Positions 1 to 12,550 of a stretch of DNA of 64,000 nucleotides are shown here, in pieces. The stretch covers positions 3,816,876-3,880,875 of the forward strand of contig NW_009799104.1 of assembly GCF_000213175.1 (NCBI RefSeq), read 5' to 3'. Under the pieces are notes generated by a model. It saw only the letters and a list, made by a program, of their open reading frames with translations. It was not told where the DNA came from and did no database searches. Within the stretch, counting starts at the first letter, position 1. The number at the start of each line of letters is the position of its first letter. Made by a program: the position numbers and the translations under genes. Source of the DNA: Neurospora tetrasperma FGSC 2508. Lineage: Eukaryota; Ascomycota; Sordariomycetes; Sordariales; Sordariaceae.

Positions 1-1018
1 ATGACATGTGCTGACAACAGATACAGAAAAGCTACTCTCCAACGGAGACAAGTGGGAGCCTGAGCTTGCGGCTGCTATCCGCGCCGATTCTCCTTACAGA
101 TAAAGGGGCTACAGTTTGAAGACCGGATAACAGGACGGACAACGAGGACAGCAATTTTTTTTTTTTCGTTGTTGCTATGCTAGAGCTTCGGAACCAGCAG
201 TTTCGGATGGGTTGCGGTATCAACAGGACGCACCATGTGTTATAGAAGGCAGGCGAACGAGCAAAAGAAGGCTGTATATACGTTTGTAATTGGCGTCCCT
301 GATTCAATTTCTTGCCTTCTTATGTCTTATCTTTCCAGGAAAGATCCTACTACTCGGCAAAAGGGACGCATCAAGAAACCTGAAGATGCTTAAAAGGCTG
401 AGTGTACAATTAGTGTACGGTACCATCTGTAAGATACAAGCTGTATCGTCATGAACTCCATCCCATGATCGTATCCATCAACCAGGATTACCCGTCTAAC
501 AGGCGAGTGGAGTGATCCTGCCCGTGGGGTGTTAGTGGAGTATCTGCTTGACACATTTCTCCGCAGTGGAATTCCATACCCGCAAGTGTACAAGACGGTA
601 CCTGAGCGACTGCACGTGACTCGGCTGACGGAGCAGCAGAACGAACTGGAGCTTCCATGGCTTCAGTCAGTTGCGGGGGAGCATCGAGGTACCAAGGTAC
701 TTCCACACGCTGGAGCTCCAGAGTCAAAGGCGGTTTGTTAGCTTGGCCGCCGCCGCCCGCAGTTGCCCGCACCCGCTTCCCGCGCCCCCGGCGAAGTAGG
801 CGAGAAATTTATCATCATCATTGCTGATTCCAGCCAACCACCGCCCAGAAATCCGCCTCCAGCCAGAGAAACCCGCAACAACCTCGTCCGAGAACCACCG
901 AGTAGTAGCGTCACACTCATTTTCGGCCACAGCCTTTCCTGTCACCACCACCCTCAAACACCCGACCGACCCGCGCAATTGACCTTTTCCGCGACAGCCA
1001 ACCCAAACAAAAACAAAA
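1..1018. other. Upstream/promoter region of nuo-12
   Basis: No convincing coding region is seen on either strand. The last 300 bases become C-rich and A/C-rich toward the ATG, as expected for the 5' leader of a highly expressed fungal gene. A short T run lies near 157-167. The window edge cuts whatever lies further left. Confidence 0.6.
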
Positions 1019-2494
1019 ATGTTCCGCACCGCCGCCCTCACTGCCGCCCGCGTGGCCCGTCCCGCCGTCGCCTCCGCCGTCCGCGTTGGTGTTGCCCGTC
1101 CTGCTTTTGTCCAGGCCGTCCCCAAGGTCGCTGCCTTCCAGGCTGTCCGGTTCTACAGCGCCGGTGGTCACCTCAAGAAGGATGAGGTCTTTAGCAGGAT
1201 TGCGCAGGTGTTGAGTGGATTTGACAAGGTGCGTTCTACAATACACGACACGACATGCACAAAACTCGAGCAGTAGGATAAGGAAGAGGAGGAGCAGAAG
1301 GAAGGCAGGAGATAAGAAAGAGGTGTGAAGAGGCAGAGAGATACAAGTGGTTAGGGACATGCGCCACGTGAAGACAAGAGGATGGAGTGTGCGGGGAGCA
1401 TCATCATCGCAAGCGAACCAGCCGGACAACAGAACGCAAACGGAGGAGGACCAAGGAGATGCAAAGAGCATAAGGCTGCGCACACGCGACGAGAGCTCCC
1501 AAAACGAGATGGAATACGATGAAGAGCACTGCGCGCTCCACACGCTGCGCCATGGCCGGATTTATCGGGAACTTGGGAGCTCTTCGAATGGGTCTGCCCT
1601 GCCGGCTGGGCTGGTTCTGCTCAGATGATACTGCTCTCGCCTCGCTCCTTTGCTCTCCTCGTCTTGCTATCCTGCTGGTCAACTTCTTGTCCCTCCCTCT
1701 TCTTTCTTCCTTACCTCGGCTGGATCTCGCCTCTCCTCCAGCCTCTTCTTCAGAAGCCACAACAGTCCCGTCTTCGCAACCTTTATCAGGTCCAAGCTAA
1801 CATCTACTTCTTAGGTCAACGACCCCAAGAACGTAAGTACAGACGCAACCACCAACATTTCCTCCTCACTGTCACGGAGACGAAATATGCTGCGATCTTT
1901 GGTTATGATGGGTCAATCCCAGTGCCCTGTGCTCCCGGCCTGAAAGTCTGGAAGGAGAGACGAGACGGGCAAACCGCAAGAATAGATGCAATGGAACGAG
2001 AGACCAAAGATACAGCGATGAGAGATTCTGACACAAGTTTGCGCATCACAGATCACCGAGACCGCCCACTTCGCCAACGACCTCGGTCTTGACAGCTTGG
2101 ACACCGTTGAGGTTGTTATGGCTATTGAGGAGGTATGTTGCTTCCCTTACTTCCCTTGCCTTGCTTTAAAAGATTTGTCGCTTTCCAAACCCTCTTATTT
2201 TGGGCCTCAACCTGTTCCCGTTCCGTCTTACTCTGCTGTTGGGGTTGGCAAGTGTTCCGCAAGATGGGCGCTTGCTCGCTCCATGTCATATTTCCTTCTC
2301 AGCCCAAGCTCAGCCTCTTATCACAATCGCCCTTCAACCCGAACACAGTCATAGCACATGGACGTAAAACACGATGCTAACAAACCTACCCGCAACAGGA
2401 GTTCTCCATCGAGATCCCCGACAAGGACGCCGACCAGATCCACTCGGTCGACAAGGCCGTCGAGTACATCCTGAGCCAGCCCGATGCCAACTAA
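1019..2494 (+). CDS. nuo-12: Mitochondrial acyl carrier protein (complex I-associated)
   Basis: The product carries the 4'-phosphopantetheine-bound acyl chain in mitochondrial type II fatty acid synthesis and is also an accessory subunit of respiratory complex I. I read four exons: 1019-1228, 1815-1832, 2052-2132 and 2399-2494. All junctions are GT-AG and phase 0, giving 134 aa. Residues 1-47 form an Arg/Ala-rich matrix targeting presequence ending near VRFYS. The carrier domain follows, with the phosphopantetheine serine in the motif DLGLDSLDTVE encoded by exon 3. The acidic helix EEEFSIEIPDKDAD follows. The length and sequence agree with the N. crassa mitochondrial ACP as I remember it, which is the basis for the symbol. 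Exon 2 is only 18 nt (six codons, VNDPKN), and intron 1 is long for this organism (586 nt). The gene converges on the CCCH gene to its right. Confidence 0.93.
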
Positions 2495-3110
2495 AAAGTC
2501 CTCTGTTCCGTTCCTTGTTCGAGCGTTTTAGAAACCCCACTACTTGCGCAAATATAAAGCATACTTTTTCTCCCTACCCATCTTACCTACCTTACCTTTT
2601 CACCTCTATCCTTATCCTTAACTAGATCGATTCGAAACATATCTTTGTCATTGTTTTGAGATTCGATTCGATCTGTGTACCATACGAAAACTTAGAACCT
2701 GAATGAAAGAAGAGATGACGGATGGAATGGAGCATCGTGATGGGTTCGGGCTAGATGTGAACCGTGGGCAGGTCTGGGTTGCTGTTGTTGCCGTTGTTGT
2801 CTTCAGACGGGTCAACACGGCGACACACGTTGCGATGTTTGGTGGTCACGTAACTGGTAATGTGGCAGGCACAATATACCTAGCGTTAGTGTCTTATATT
2901 GTTGCGTCGTGTTTCGTTCATCGCAAATATCCGTACCTACACACTACGTACTTACATACCCCCCTTTTCTTGAAGTGAAAGCTGACTCAAAAGACAAACC
3001 AAAAAGAGAGGAGCGATGGATGGATGGATACCTCAAGGCAGTATGACTACCTCTATCTTCATTACCAACCCATCGTCGAGCTGAGACGCTCGCTGATGGG
3101 AGGAGTTCTA

Positions 3111-3150
<40 letters not shown>

Positions 3151-4328
3151 AGATTCTCAGCGGTACCGAACCGACTACAGCTGATGTAGGAAATATCATC
3201 CGCGCGCTCTTACACGCAAAGTAAATTATAATGACTAGAGCGCATCCAGTGGACGGCCTGGATTTATATGTCTCCATGTCTGATCATTGCTCAGTTCATT
3301 CAATATGTACCTCACAAACATGGAGCTCTTGAGAACCGACATAATTGCCCCAACGGAAGCTACCTACCTACCAAATTGTCTCTCTGCATCATGCATGATA
3401 ATATCAATATGTATTTACATCGCGGCTTGAAGCTAGGTACCTATATTCACCACTTCAGAAACTTGCCCTCAGGATCACGTAGAGCTGGGTTGGTTAGGTA
3501 TTTCAAGCCAAAAACTGTTCTCTGTACCTAACGAGGTTTTTCCTCTTTATTTGTTCTTTTTTTCCCTTTCCCTTTTCTTTATTTCATATCGTCTCATTTT
3601 TTCCAATTTCTTCTTCTTCTTTCTTTGGGAAAGCATTTATTGCTGGGAATCTCAATACTATTGCCTCCATCCACTTCGGTTAACCTACAGTGTGGGCGTA
3701 CAAAGACGCCGAGCGAAGGGTTTAAAGAGAGATAACAACAGAGTTGATGATCTATAAACGATATCATTCAAAAATAACAATACTGTCGCTGCTCTGTGTA
3801 TACAGCCAAGGTACTACTTAAAGCAAGAAAGGTGGAATCCACCAGCTACTCTATACACCATTAATCCTACACTACCACCCCTCGCTGACATACATGTCAT
3901 GCAACTACCTTGACTCCGAGAGCAAGGAAGTGGAAAACAATGATAATAACAGTTGAAGACCAACCAGAATTCAAGTGCTTTTGATCTTCCCCCTTTCGTG
4001 ATTAGATCCTTCAAATGTTTTTGTTTTGCACGCCATCCCCCCTCCGCTGAGTTGTTTTCCTATGGCCAAAGTATGCTTGTTGCTTCCCATCCAGTTTTCT
4101 CTTCCCCTCCCATGTGCTTTTGTTTTGCTCAGTTCCATGAAAGAAAACAAAAGAAAAGAAAAAGAAAAGCTGCCAGATTATGTGTCATATCCAAAGGACC
4201 GCGCGTCTATGCATATAAAGATAGTGAAAGTTCGATGTTGAATCGTGAGATGGCTGAGATTGCTGCAGTGTCGAAACGTCGAGTATCCGTATCGAGCAGC
4301 GGATTGCCCATCGAGACAAGGCGGTCGA
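2495..4328. other. Intergenic, convergent gene pair
   Basis: This stretch holds the 3' flanks of the ACP gene and the CCCH zinc-finger gene. I see no supported gene. It carries a 35-nt poly-A tract at 3114-3148 and T-rich stretches around 3540-3640. Confidence 0.6.
3114..3148. repeat. Poly-A tract, 35 nt
   Basis: An uninterrupted run of A. It lies in non-coding DNA about 620 bp beyond the ACP stop codon. No target-site duplication or element body is visible next to it, so I read it as a simple homopolymer rather than a retroelement tail. Confidence 0.9.
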
Positions 4329-6576
4329 TCATTTCCCACCAACAGCCCCAATAGCCCCCACCTTGCTGACACCGTTCTGGCCGTTCTGACCCTTCGAATC
4401 ATCGCCGTTCGCACCACCGGCCGCCAATCCGTTCCCACTAGCGCCCGCATAACTTCCCCAAGGCGACGAAGATGACCCGCCGTTACCCAGCGAGCCCCCG
4501 TTTCCCAGCGGGCTACCGTTACGCTTCTGGTTCTGCCCCGCATGGGTGGTGTCCTCCTCCTCCTCCATGCTGAAGACAAACTCGCTCTGTTCCTCCTCCT
4601 CACCTTCCTCATTATCCTCATTGATGATCGGTGTGGTAAACCTCCCGCTTGTCGAGCTCATGGAGTTGGAGCTAATGTGCCTCTGCAAGCTATCTCCCCT
4701 TTCCTTTCCAATGACACCGGCTCCGGAGGCTCCATTGCGGCCCAAGTTGGGGTGAAGACCGCGGGGACTAGAGGAGGTGACGGATACGTCCTCGCCGATT
4801 TTGCTACGCTGGAATTGCTGAGTGAGCGCAGACAACGACTCGCCGGTGAGGCTTCCTTGGCGGTTGGAGTCCTCAGATACAAAAGCACTGGCTACGCTCG
4901 AGTTACGCAGCGGGCTGCCAACGTGTCCAAAAGCCGAGGGCGGGTGCTTGATACTGCGGCCAGCGATGGGCATAAAGCTGAGACTGCCGCTACCTCCGTT
5001 GGACTCCAACTTTTCTCTCTCCTCTTCCTCCTTTTGGCGCTGGAAAAGCGGTCCCCATCTGCTCGGGCTTTGAGAAATCGGGCTACCGAACTTGGTCGCG
5101 TCGAGTCCGGTAGAGTCCAGCGGGGCGTCGAAGCCACGAACGGTAGCGGTGCTAGATCCCCTTCTCGCGCGTTCGGCCGGGGTCAGCAACTCATTAGCCA
5201 ACTCTGCCGGCACGTAATCTTCCTCGTTGTCAAAGATCAAATCAGAGTCCCAATCCCGATCATGGGGGACGCTCTGGCTCATCAGCCTGGGCTTTGCAAA
5301 CCGGGTCGAACTGCTGTGCATCGGCCTTCTGCCAAAACCGAAGTCTTCACCGCCAAGGCTGGAACCATAGAAGGCCGCCGAGGAATGAGTGGGCGGGCTA
5401 TTGGCGAATCCATCGCCGCTAAAGAGGGACTGGGAGATGTTGTCATTTCCACCGAAAGCGGAATTACGGAGCGCACGGAGGGTGTGCGAGGTGTTGACGT
5501 CCTGGGTCACACTCATGCCGAGGGAGCTGGACTCCAGACCGAACTTTTCGGGAACCGAGGAGGGCCAGGGGCCGTAGCGGGCGGCGTGGGAGATGCCATT
5601 GCTGTCGAAGGAGGCGGGGAGGGGTGCGTCTAGGACCGACAGGCCCTTGGGGACGGGAGAAACGCCAAGACCGAAGCGAGCGGCAAGATCCTCATCCCGG
5701 GGAGAGCCAAATGCGGTAGTGGGGTTGGAGGTATAAGTGGTATCGATGGTCGGGATTCCATTGCCTCCGCCGTTCTGGCCAGGCTGAGGGACATATTGTT
5801 CATCGTGATGGCCGTAAGCGGAGGCGGAGTACGGGGGAACGGCGTCGGCGCGGAGGAACGAGTTGGTAAGGGCGCTGTTGGATGGTTGGTGGTAAGTGTT
5901 TGGGTTCACGCGGGCACCCAAAGCGACGGGTGGGGCACCGATCGTAACACCGCCTTTGCCATAGTTGACACGGCGGCCGTCGGGCAACACGTGGATGTTG
6001 GCACACTTGGGACCGAATTTGCAGTTACCCTATAATCATGGTGGCACAGGAACATGTCAGCAGGAGGACGACAGGATGGAAAGGCCCGGGGATTTGGGTC
6101 CTGACGGTCATACCTTGGCAAAATATTTGCACACCGTCTCGGCCGCGGCACTGAGGTCGTGGCTGAAGGGACAGGCGGAGCCGGCCTGGCAAGCGCCCTG
6201 GCGGAAGAACTTGCACGGAACATGTGATGTGTCTGGGAAAGAGTAGTGCGCGTTAGCCCATAGGCGACAATTTGGGGTATTCGTTAAGAAATTCATCATC
6301 TTGAGGGGATATGGTGCTTGGTGCTCTGATTCCTGTTCTCACGACGACGACCGAGAAATAGCGGAGAGAAGTGCATTATCATCAGGGCAACTCACTGGGC
6401 GGACTACGCGAATGATCAAATCGGTGTGCTGCTGGCAGTTGGCCGCCAGGCATGGGAGACGCAATCATGGTCGGGGCAGCACCAGGCCCGGCGGGGTTTG
6501 GGTTGATGTTGAGACTGCCCGATCGTATGTGACTGTGACTACGATAGTCGGCGGCCGCACCGTTGGTAGCGGACAT
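4329..6576 (-). CDS. Tandem CCCH zinc-finger protein
   Basis: A probable RNA-binding (possibly DNA-binding) regulator with two adjacent CCCH fingers. Three exons on the minus strand are 6576-6396, 6232-6114 and 6029-4329. They join with GTGAGT and GTATGA donors and give 666 aa. Finger 1 is C67-x7-C75-x5-C81-x3-H85 and finger 2 is C95-x7-C103-x5-C109-x3-H113. The second finger is interrupted by intron 2 exactly after K100. The remaining ~550 residues are low-complexity, rich in Ser, Gly, Asn and Pro, with acidic patches near the end, and contain no catalytic motif. The arrangement (N-terminal finger pair, long disordered tail) resembles the fungal Lee1-like group, whose role is poorly known. 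The start at 6576 is chosen because it opens the frame that splices correctly into finger 1. Nearly 7 kb of gene-free DNA lies upstream. Confidence 0.85.
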
Positions 6577-7219
6577 GGCGTTGAAGTGCTGCAGCGAGCC
6601 TTGGAAGGGGCGCAGATTGGGATTTATGAAAGCTGTTCAGTCCAGGTATGACTCTTATCGGCGGTGCGATTCGGGGATCGGACGAGGCAGCCCGAGGCGG
6701 GGTAGTCCGGTATCAGGCCGTTGTCAGCCCGTCGTCGGTGCGTAAGTTCGGCTGCAAGAGAGGGCGAGGCCAGGAAGGGGCCCGGGCTAGGTGGCTGGCG
6801 GGTCGAAGAGGTAGGTACCGTACGTGATGCCTTTGTGCCGGATGTCCGTTGATGTTGCTTTGGACAATGGCGGCGGTGACGGATTGGAAGCAATTGAACT
6901 GTCGGTTCGAGGGTTGGGCCAAATGTCCAAGGCAAGGTTTAGGCAAGGTAGGCAGAGAACTGAAGAAGTAAAGAAGTCGGGATGAAGTGGTGACAGGCAG
7001 GGGGGAAGGTGGTGTTGTAAGAATCGAGATGACAGCCGAGGCCGGCCACTAACAGGCGGAGACGAGGCAGTTGGGGTCGGGGTTGGGTGGCAGAACTGAA
7101 GTCGGGACTCAAGCTGTACAATAGGTAGTGGGAGGTATAAATGTGTAGGTAGAGGTACTGTATCCAATGTGCAGATAGAGGTAGGTACGTTAAGGTAGGA
7201 ATATGGAATATGCCGAAGC

Positions 7220-7247
7220 AAGGTAAGGTAGGTAGGTAGGTAAGGTA
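7220..7247. repeat. AGGT-type tandem repeat
   Basis: A run of alternating AAGGT and AGGT units, about 28 bp, within the long region upstream of the CCCH gene. It belongs to the TAGGTA/TACCTA motif class that recurs in many intergenic stretches of this window. Confidence 0.7.
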
Positions 7248-9196
7248 CGGAACCTTTACATCTACGATAACTCGGCTCGGCTCCGATCGCAACAAAGGGA
7301 ACCGGAGGACCTGGGAATCGCCTGAGGGGAAAAAGATTGGATTGGAATTTCAGTTGGGCGGTGGAGGGGCGGCGGCCCGATTCTGATCGCCGGGCAGCCA
7401 GTAGCAGGGCAGGGCAGGTAGGGAATGCTTGCTGTTAGTGCAAGTCCCCGAATGCGCTTGCTCGGTTCAGGCGTGTTGGTTCGGTTGTTAGTGATTTGGT
7501 GGCCGGTAACGGCCTTCCGTTATCTAGCGCACTCGGCCAACTCCTGCGAGTCTCACACCAGCTGCTCCTGTCGAGTACACTGAGTGCCAAGACGAGCTGT
7601 CAGTGGACGGGCGGAGGTACGGAGGGGAGTCGGGGTAGAATCGGCCAATTGCAGCGAGGGAAGAGGGGCAACAGGCGGGGTTCACAGCTAGTATCGCGTC
7701 AAATGCCGACTTGATTTGCTGATATGGCGATTGGTCGAGGCAGGCAAATGCCCGAGAAACAAAACTCCACGGTGCCTGCCAAGACTTGATTGTCCAAGAC
7801 AGCGGCCAAGTTGAGGTTATTCAGAGGTTGTCATATGCAACTGATGATGTTGTAATAAAGTGTTGGCAATTGTCAGTCCGATCCAACGTCTACCGGTAGA
7901 TTGGATGACCAAACAGAAACTGGGACGGAAGATGGATGAGGTGAGATGACAGATAACGTCGATAAATAGGTATGTAGTGTATGGATCGGGGCCGGCAGTG
8001 ACGGGGACCTTGTTGGACTCGTGGATTCGATAAACGTAAAGAAGGGAGGGGATCGGACGACAAGATAAGCCCGGCTATTCCTGGTCGGGATGACGGACAC
8101 TCGATCGGATAGACAGAGTGCTCATCAGGGTCTTGTATGATAATATCACGGTATCATCAACGACTCAAGGTTAAGGTCGGCTTGGTCGAGTCAGCCGAGT
8201 GATTTCAAGTTGATCTCTCACTTCTCAGCGTCTCTTGGTGGTGTAACCTGAACATGGAAATACGCATCCGCATGACGGTAAAGCTGGGATCCAGGTTGAT
8301 GCAAGCAAACCGGGAGGAAAGCAACCATGTAAGTCAAAGGGGACAATGAAGACGGGGATGGAGCTGAATAAATGGAACCAACGCAGTGACAAGAGGCTGT
8401 GCAGTTGCCTACGTCTAGTTGGTTGTTGACTGGTCCGCGCCTCGTCCTCTTTCCGTTCCCTTCCCATTCCACCTATTTCTATAACAAGGCTGACTTCTGA
8501 CGGTGTTTGCGATGGCAACCATCGCGAGGCATCTCCCTTCCCGCTCGGTCATTCGGAGTTGAGTGGGGTATCTCGGCTACCTTTACCGTATGTTACGCCC
8601 CCATCTAACCACGCCAATATTCAAGTCCGCTCCGGTGTTCAATGCCACTCTCACTGTATGTACCATCTGAATGACTAGATAACATCGGAGATGATAGTCT
8701 TCAAAGTTCTCTAGAAATAGTATATCAAGTACAAAGATACCAGGAATGATGCCTGAAGCGTGTGAATTGGAGTTCCCTCTCTCGAGTGCGGGGTGAATAA
8801 GCAGTAAGGGAACTGGCCAAGCTGTCAACCCGGCCTCTTGTCTCGATGTGGTGACACCGACCCTGGGCTCACCTGGATCCATCCATCCAGTCTTTGATAT
8901 CGAAACATCCACGCAACAACCATTTTCACAGAGCACTCATTCAATGATTGGATTTGTCATATGGGCAACCCGCCGGCACACAAGGCAGCCGGACAGGTCG
9001 GTTGCACAATTTTGAAGCTCCAAGCCGTCTGGCCGTGGGGGTCACGGTTCATTTCTGCGCCAAGGGTCAAGAGCCAAGGACAACATGTTTCTTTCGGTGA
9101 GGGCAGTGAGGGGAGTCGGAAGCATTCCCACCGGGAAGTTGCAATCGGATGGGCGCCCGCGCCACATACTACTGTACTTACCTCTAGTTGTACCTA

Positions 9197-9378
9197 CAGT
9201 ATTGTCCCCTGCAACTGCATACTACTCTAGGTACTGCATATATGCTAGTTAGTGCATAGAATTTCCAGGTCTGAATTAGTCATTTTGGCCTGGCCCCGCT
9301 TCCAGAAGGTGCATATATGCCAGTTAGTGCATAAGATTTCCGGGTCTGGATTATATGCAGAATCAGGGGACAATACTG
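9197..9378. mobile_element. MITE-like element with perfect 15-bp inverted repeats and TA duplication
   Basis: The left end CAGTATTGTCCCCTG (9197-9211) and right end CAGGGGACAATACTG (9364-9378) are perfect inverted repeats. A TA dinucleotide abuts each end (9195-9196 and 9379-9380). A TA target duplication with terminal repeats beginning CAGT is the signature of Tc1/mariner/pogo-type transposition. At 182 bp, without an open frame, this would be a non-autonomous derivative. Neurospora has a short inverted-repeat element called Guest; I cannot verify whether this is related. Inside are two 44-bp direct repeats (separate entry). Confidence 0.75.
9235..9353. repeat. Two 44-bp direct repeats inside the MITE-like element
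   Basis: Copy A spans 9235-9278 and copy B spans 9310-9353, offset by 75 bp. They share the core TGCATATATG, then AGTTAGTGCATA, then a TTTCC-GGTCTG stretch, with only a handful of mismatches. Most differences are transitions. Confidence 0.8.
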
Positions 9379-12300
9379 TAGTACCTTTAGGCGGCGTGCC
9401 TCGTCACGAGAACATTCACACACTCCCCCGCCCGGCCTCCTTCCATGGATGAGCCTGGGCGTCATGCACTCATTTTATCAGCTGCAGTGCCTTCGTTCGT
9501 TTCCTTTTTCGGAATTTCAAAGCTTCCGACAACTCACTCTTATCGAAATCAATTCCTTCGGATTCGACTCGACACGCTGACAGCTTGACGCCTTGACTGC
9601 CTGCCGACGCATGTCTCACTTCAAGCCTCAATCATGGCTCACAGCATCAAGCCATCACCAGCTCCTCCAAGTTCAGCAAAAAATAAAACTCAGTTCTCCT
9701 GAGGCCTATCGACATTCGAAAACATGGCGGCTCGGACCGATTCCACACATGGATGTTGATCACATCAACCAGGAGGAGATACTCAGCGGGTTCACAAGCC
9801 AAGAGCAATGGTTCACGCTACCTAACGTTGATCAATCCTCCACTTGCCTGGGTTAATCCCTTTGATCCTATCACCACAACGCCACACTAGTGGTTGATAA
9901 TCCGGGGTGCAGCCGGGGTCCACAAGGTTGCCATCGATTCATCGAATCAATCCCCCTTTGTCGACCAACATTGTCCACCATTGCCCATGAGGATTTCAAA
10001 AGGCCAAGATTGACTGGCTGGATGGCACTCACAGGACCACCGCGAGGGTTCCTTTGCGAGGGTTCGCAAATGCGAGAGCGGTATCACTTCATGTCCCATG
10101 CATAAGAGAGATCATCTTGCAGCAGAAGTCCACAAGCAAGATTCATTCACAACGGTTTCTTCTTCATTGGTCGTCTCTCCTGTTACTCTTCCTCCTCAAG
10201 TTATCAAACCGGTCTGCGTCCTGTACTCCTCAGATGTCACAAAATGTCAAGATGTGACAACTGCCATTCACCACTTCTCCAATCACTGCGTGATACACGA
10301 CACCCTCATGATGAGCTAGTGGCTTGTTCTGACTGCGAGTGCAGGAATAGCTTCACAATACCAGGACGAGAAGGACTTGTCCACATGAGCTGCAAAAGCC
10401 GCCCATGTTCACTGCTTTACTTACTCTGGGTTTGGAAAACATTGAATGACGAGATGGGACCAGAGCTACTGAGTGGCCTTACTTCTTTCGTCTCGAATAG
10501 CATGAATGTCTCCTCATAAGACACTATCTGTTCACTTCCCCTCGTATAATCAGCACAGATCAACGTCCGAGACCACCATTCTTCACAAACCTCAGCCGTG
10601 GCATTGATCCATGGCCTACCACTCGGAAGAACTGCTTGGCCGAAATCAAGTTTCCCTAACCGTTCTCGAGCCGCCACTCCTATCCGTCCCACCCATCCTA
10701 GGCTGCCTCCATGTCCCTGATTTATCGTCTCGAGATCAACCATGGCGATCAACATCAAGGCAGCCCGGCACTCAACCACCCCATGAGCCACCCATGAGCC
10801 ACAATACGAGCCCCATGATCAACGGATCGTCATCGTGGTACGATTGCCATTCTCGCCATTCTCCGTTTGCCGCCCTCAACAGTATCGAGTTCGATTACTA
10901 CCTAGGTACACTACCACATTCGCCATCACCGCATTGCTTACCAGTCCAGAAGACTCGCGTCGTCCAATCCTACAACTTCCATCGCCACATGCCACCCTCC
11001 GCATACTGACACTCGTCCAGCCTCATCACGGTGTAGAGTAGAGGGTCCCAACAATTGTCATAAGCTCAAGCGCCGGCGATGGTCTCAGTTGACACGGGAA
11101 CCTTTTCTCCGCCACAGTCACTGTCTCACTCAGCCAATAAGCACGTCAGGCACGTGGACTGAGACAAGACAAGACAGGCGGGCTTGACATGAGTCGAGTC
11201 TGAGTCTCGGATCATTGTGGTGTTGGTGTTCACTCCCTTTCTCAAAGAGAGGTTTGTCTCATACGAAGCTCCACTTATACGCTACTACGTACCTAATTCC
11301 ACAGGAGTGCAAGTAGGTGTGCCACAGTGCCCCTTGGAATGTTATTTAGGCCCCAGTGGGCTGAAGCGTGAACGCGGAAGTAGCTTTCCCTTGGAATGTT
11401 TATGTGGGTGTAGGACCTGAGGTGAGCTTCTTGGGCCGAAAACAGCTACCTGATTACGTTGTCTTACAGCTTTCGAGCATCACGGCCTTTCCTATCACTG
11501 ATGGCAGTGCCCACAGTTGAGGTTTAATGGCAGGCGGGATGTCCCAGAGTGTCTAGGAATGGGAGAATCGACTCTTCAGCTCTAGACCCAGTCTCCAAAC
11601 CATCATCGCCATTTCCAAGTTCAAGTCTGAAAAGAACAGTGAAAGAAGGCTCGTCCATACTTGGGCACTGTCCGGCCACGCGTCTGTCCTTCCACCCTAC
11701 TTCCACCTTTATCAAGACCAGACACGCAGTTGCTACCTAACTATCGACGCGATTCTACATGACCTCAACCTGTACGAGATATAGCTTGGCCAAACTACCG
11801 TCAGTCTTAGCTCACAGACCACAGCAGCTTCCCCCTGAAGTATGGGACCAACTGAGTCATGGACATCCAACATCGAACACCCATCAACCAACACATGTGG
11901 AATGAAGATGTCAAGCTGTCAGCCAGGTTTATCCGCAGAACTATCAAATCCCATCGTATGATGGATCCGCAAGTGAACAGATTGTGGCAACTATAGTACC
12001 TCTACCTATAGGAACAAAGGCGGTAATCCTGTTTGTAACGGTTAACGTTAACATGAACGTCACCTGCTACCTACTAGATGCTGGTACCCGACATTGCTCC
12101 ACGCCGAAGCTATCAGGTGCGGAGGGACTTGAGGCTACCTCATGTGACACTAGGTAGAGTAGACATGGCATCTTGGGCTGGAGCCTTGCGAAGGCTTTCT
12201 TTGGGTGTCTGTGGTTGGGGTCAGGTGGAAAAAAACAAGCATGCCCAGCGTGGGCCGTGGGGGGGTTTCTCTTTCGGAAGTAATGGATACGCTGCTGTGG

Positions 12301-12511
12301 CCTTGTTTGTTAGATGTGAGAGGTGGGAGTGGCTTGGGGCATTATTGAGTGCGGACTTCCTGAAACACATCAATGATGCAAGAGATAATTCTATGCCCCC
12401 GTTCCCAATCCTTCCTTTTCCTACCTTGAGCTTTAACTGCTGTAAGGCGTTCGAAGCGGGTTCATTTCTTATTGCGTGGAGGTTTTTCTTTTCTTCTTTC
12501 TTTCTATGTTT

Positions 12512-12513
<2 letters not shown>

Positions 12514-12549
<36 letters not shown>
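12514..12549. repeat. Poly-T tract, 36 nt
   Basis: An uninterrupted T run preceded by a T-rich, C-interrupted stretch from about 12481. It is non-coding. An open frame crossing it encodes poly-Phe and is not a plausible protein. Confidence 0.9.

Positions 12550-12550
<1 letters not shown>

Noticed and set aside
10244-10519. Small plus-strand frame with two CxxC pairs
   Set aside because: Too short, no recognisable zinc-finger spacing beyond the pairs, no neighbouring promoter or splice support.
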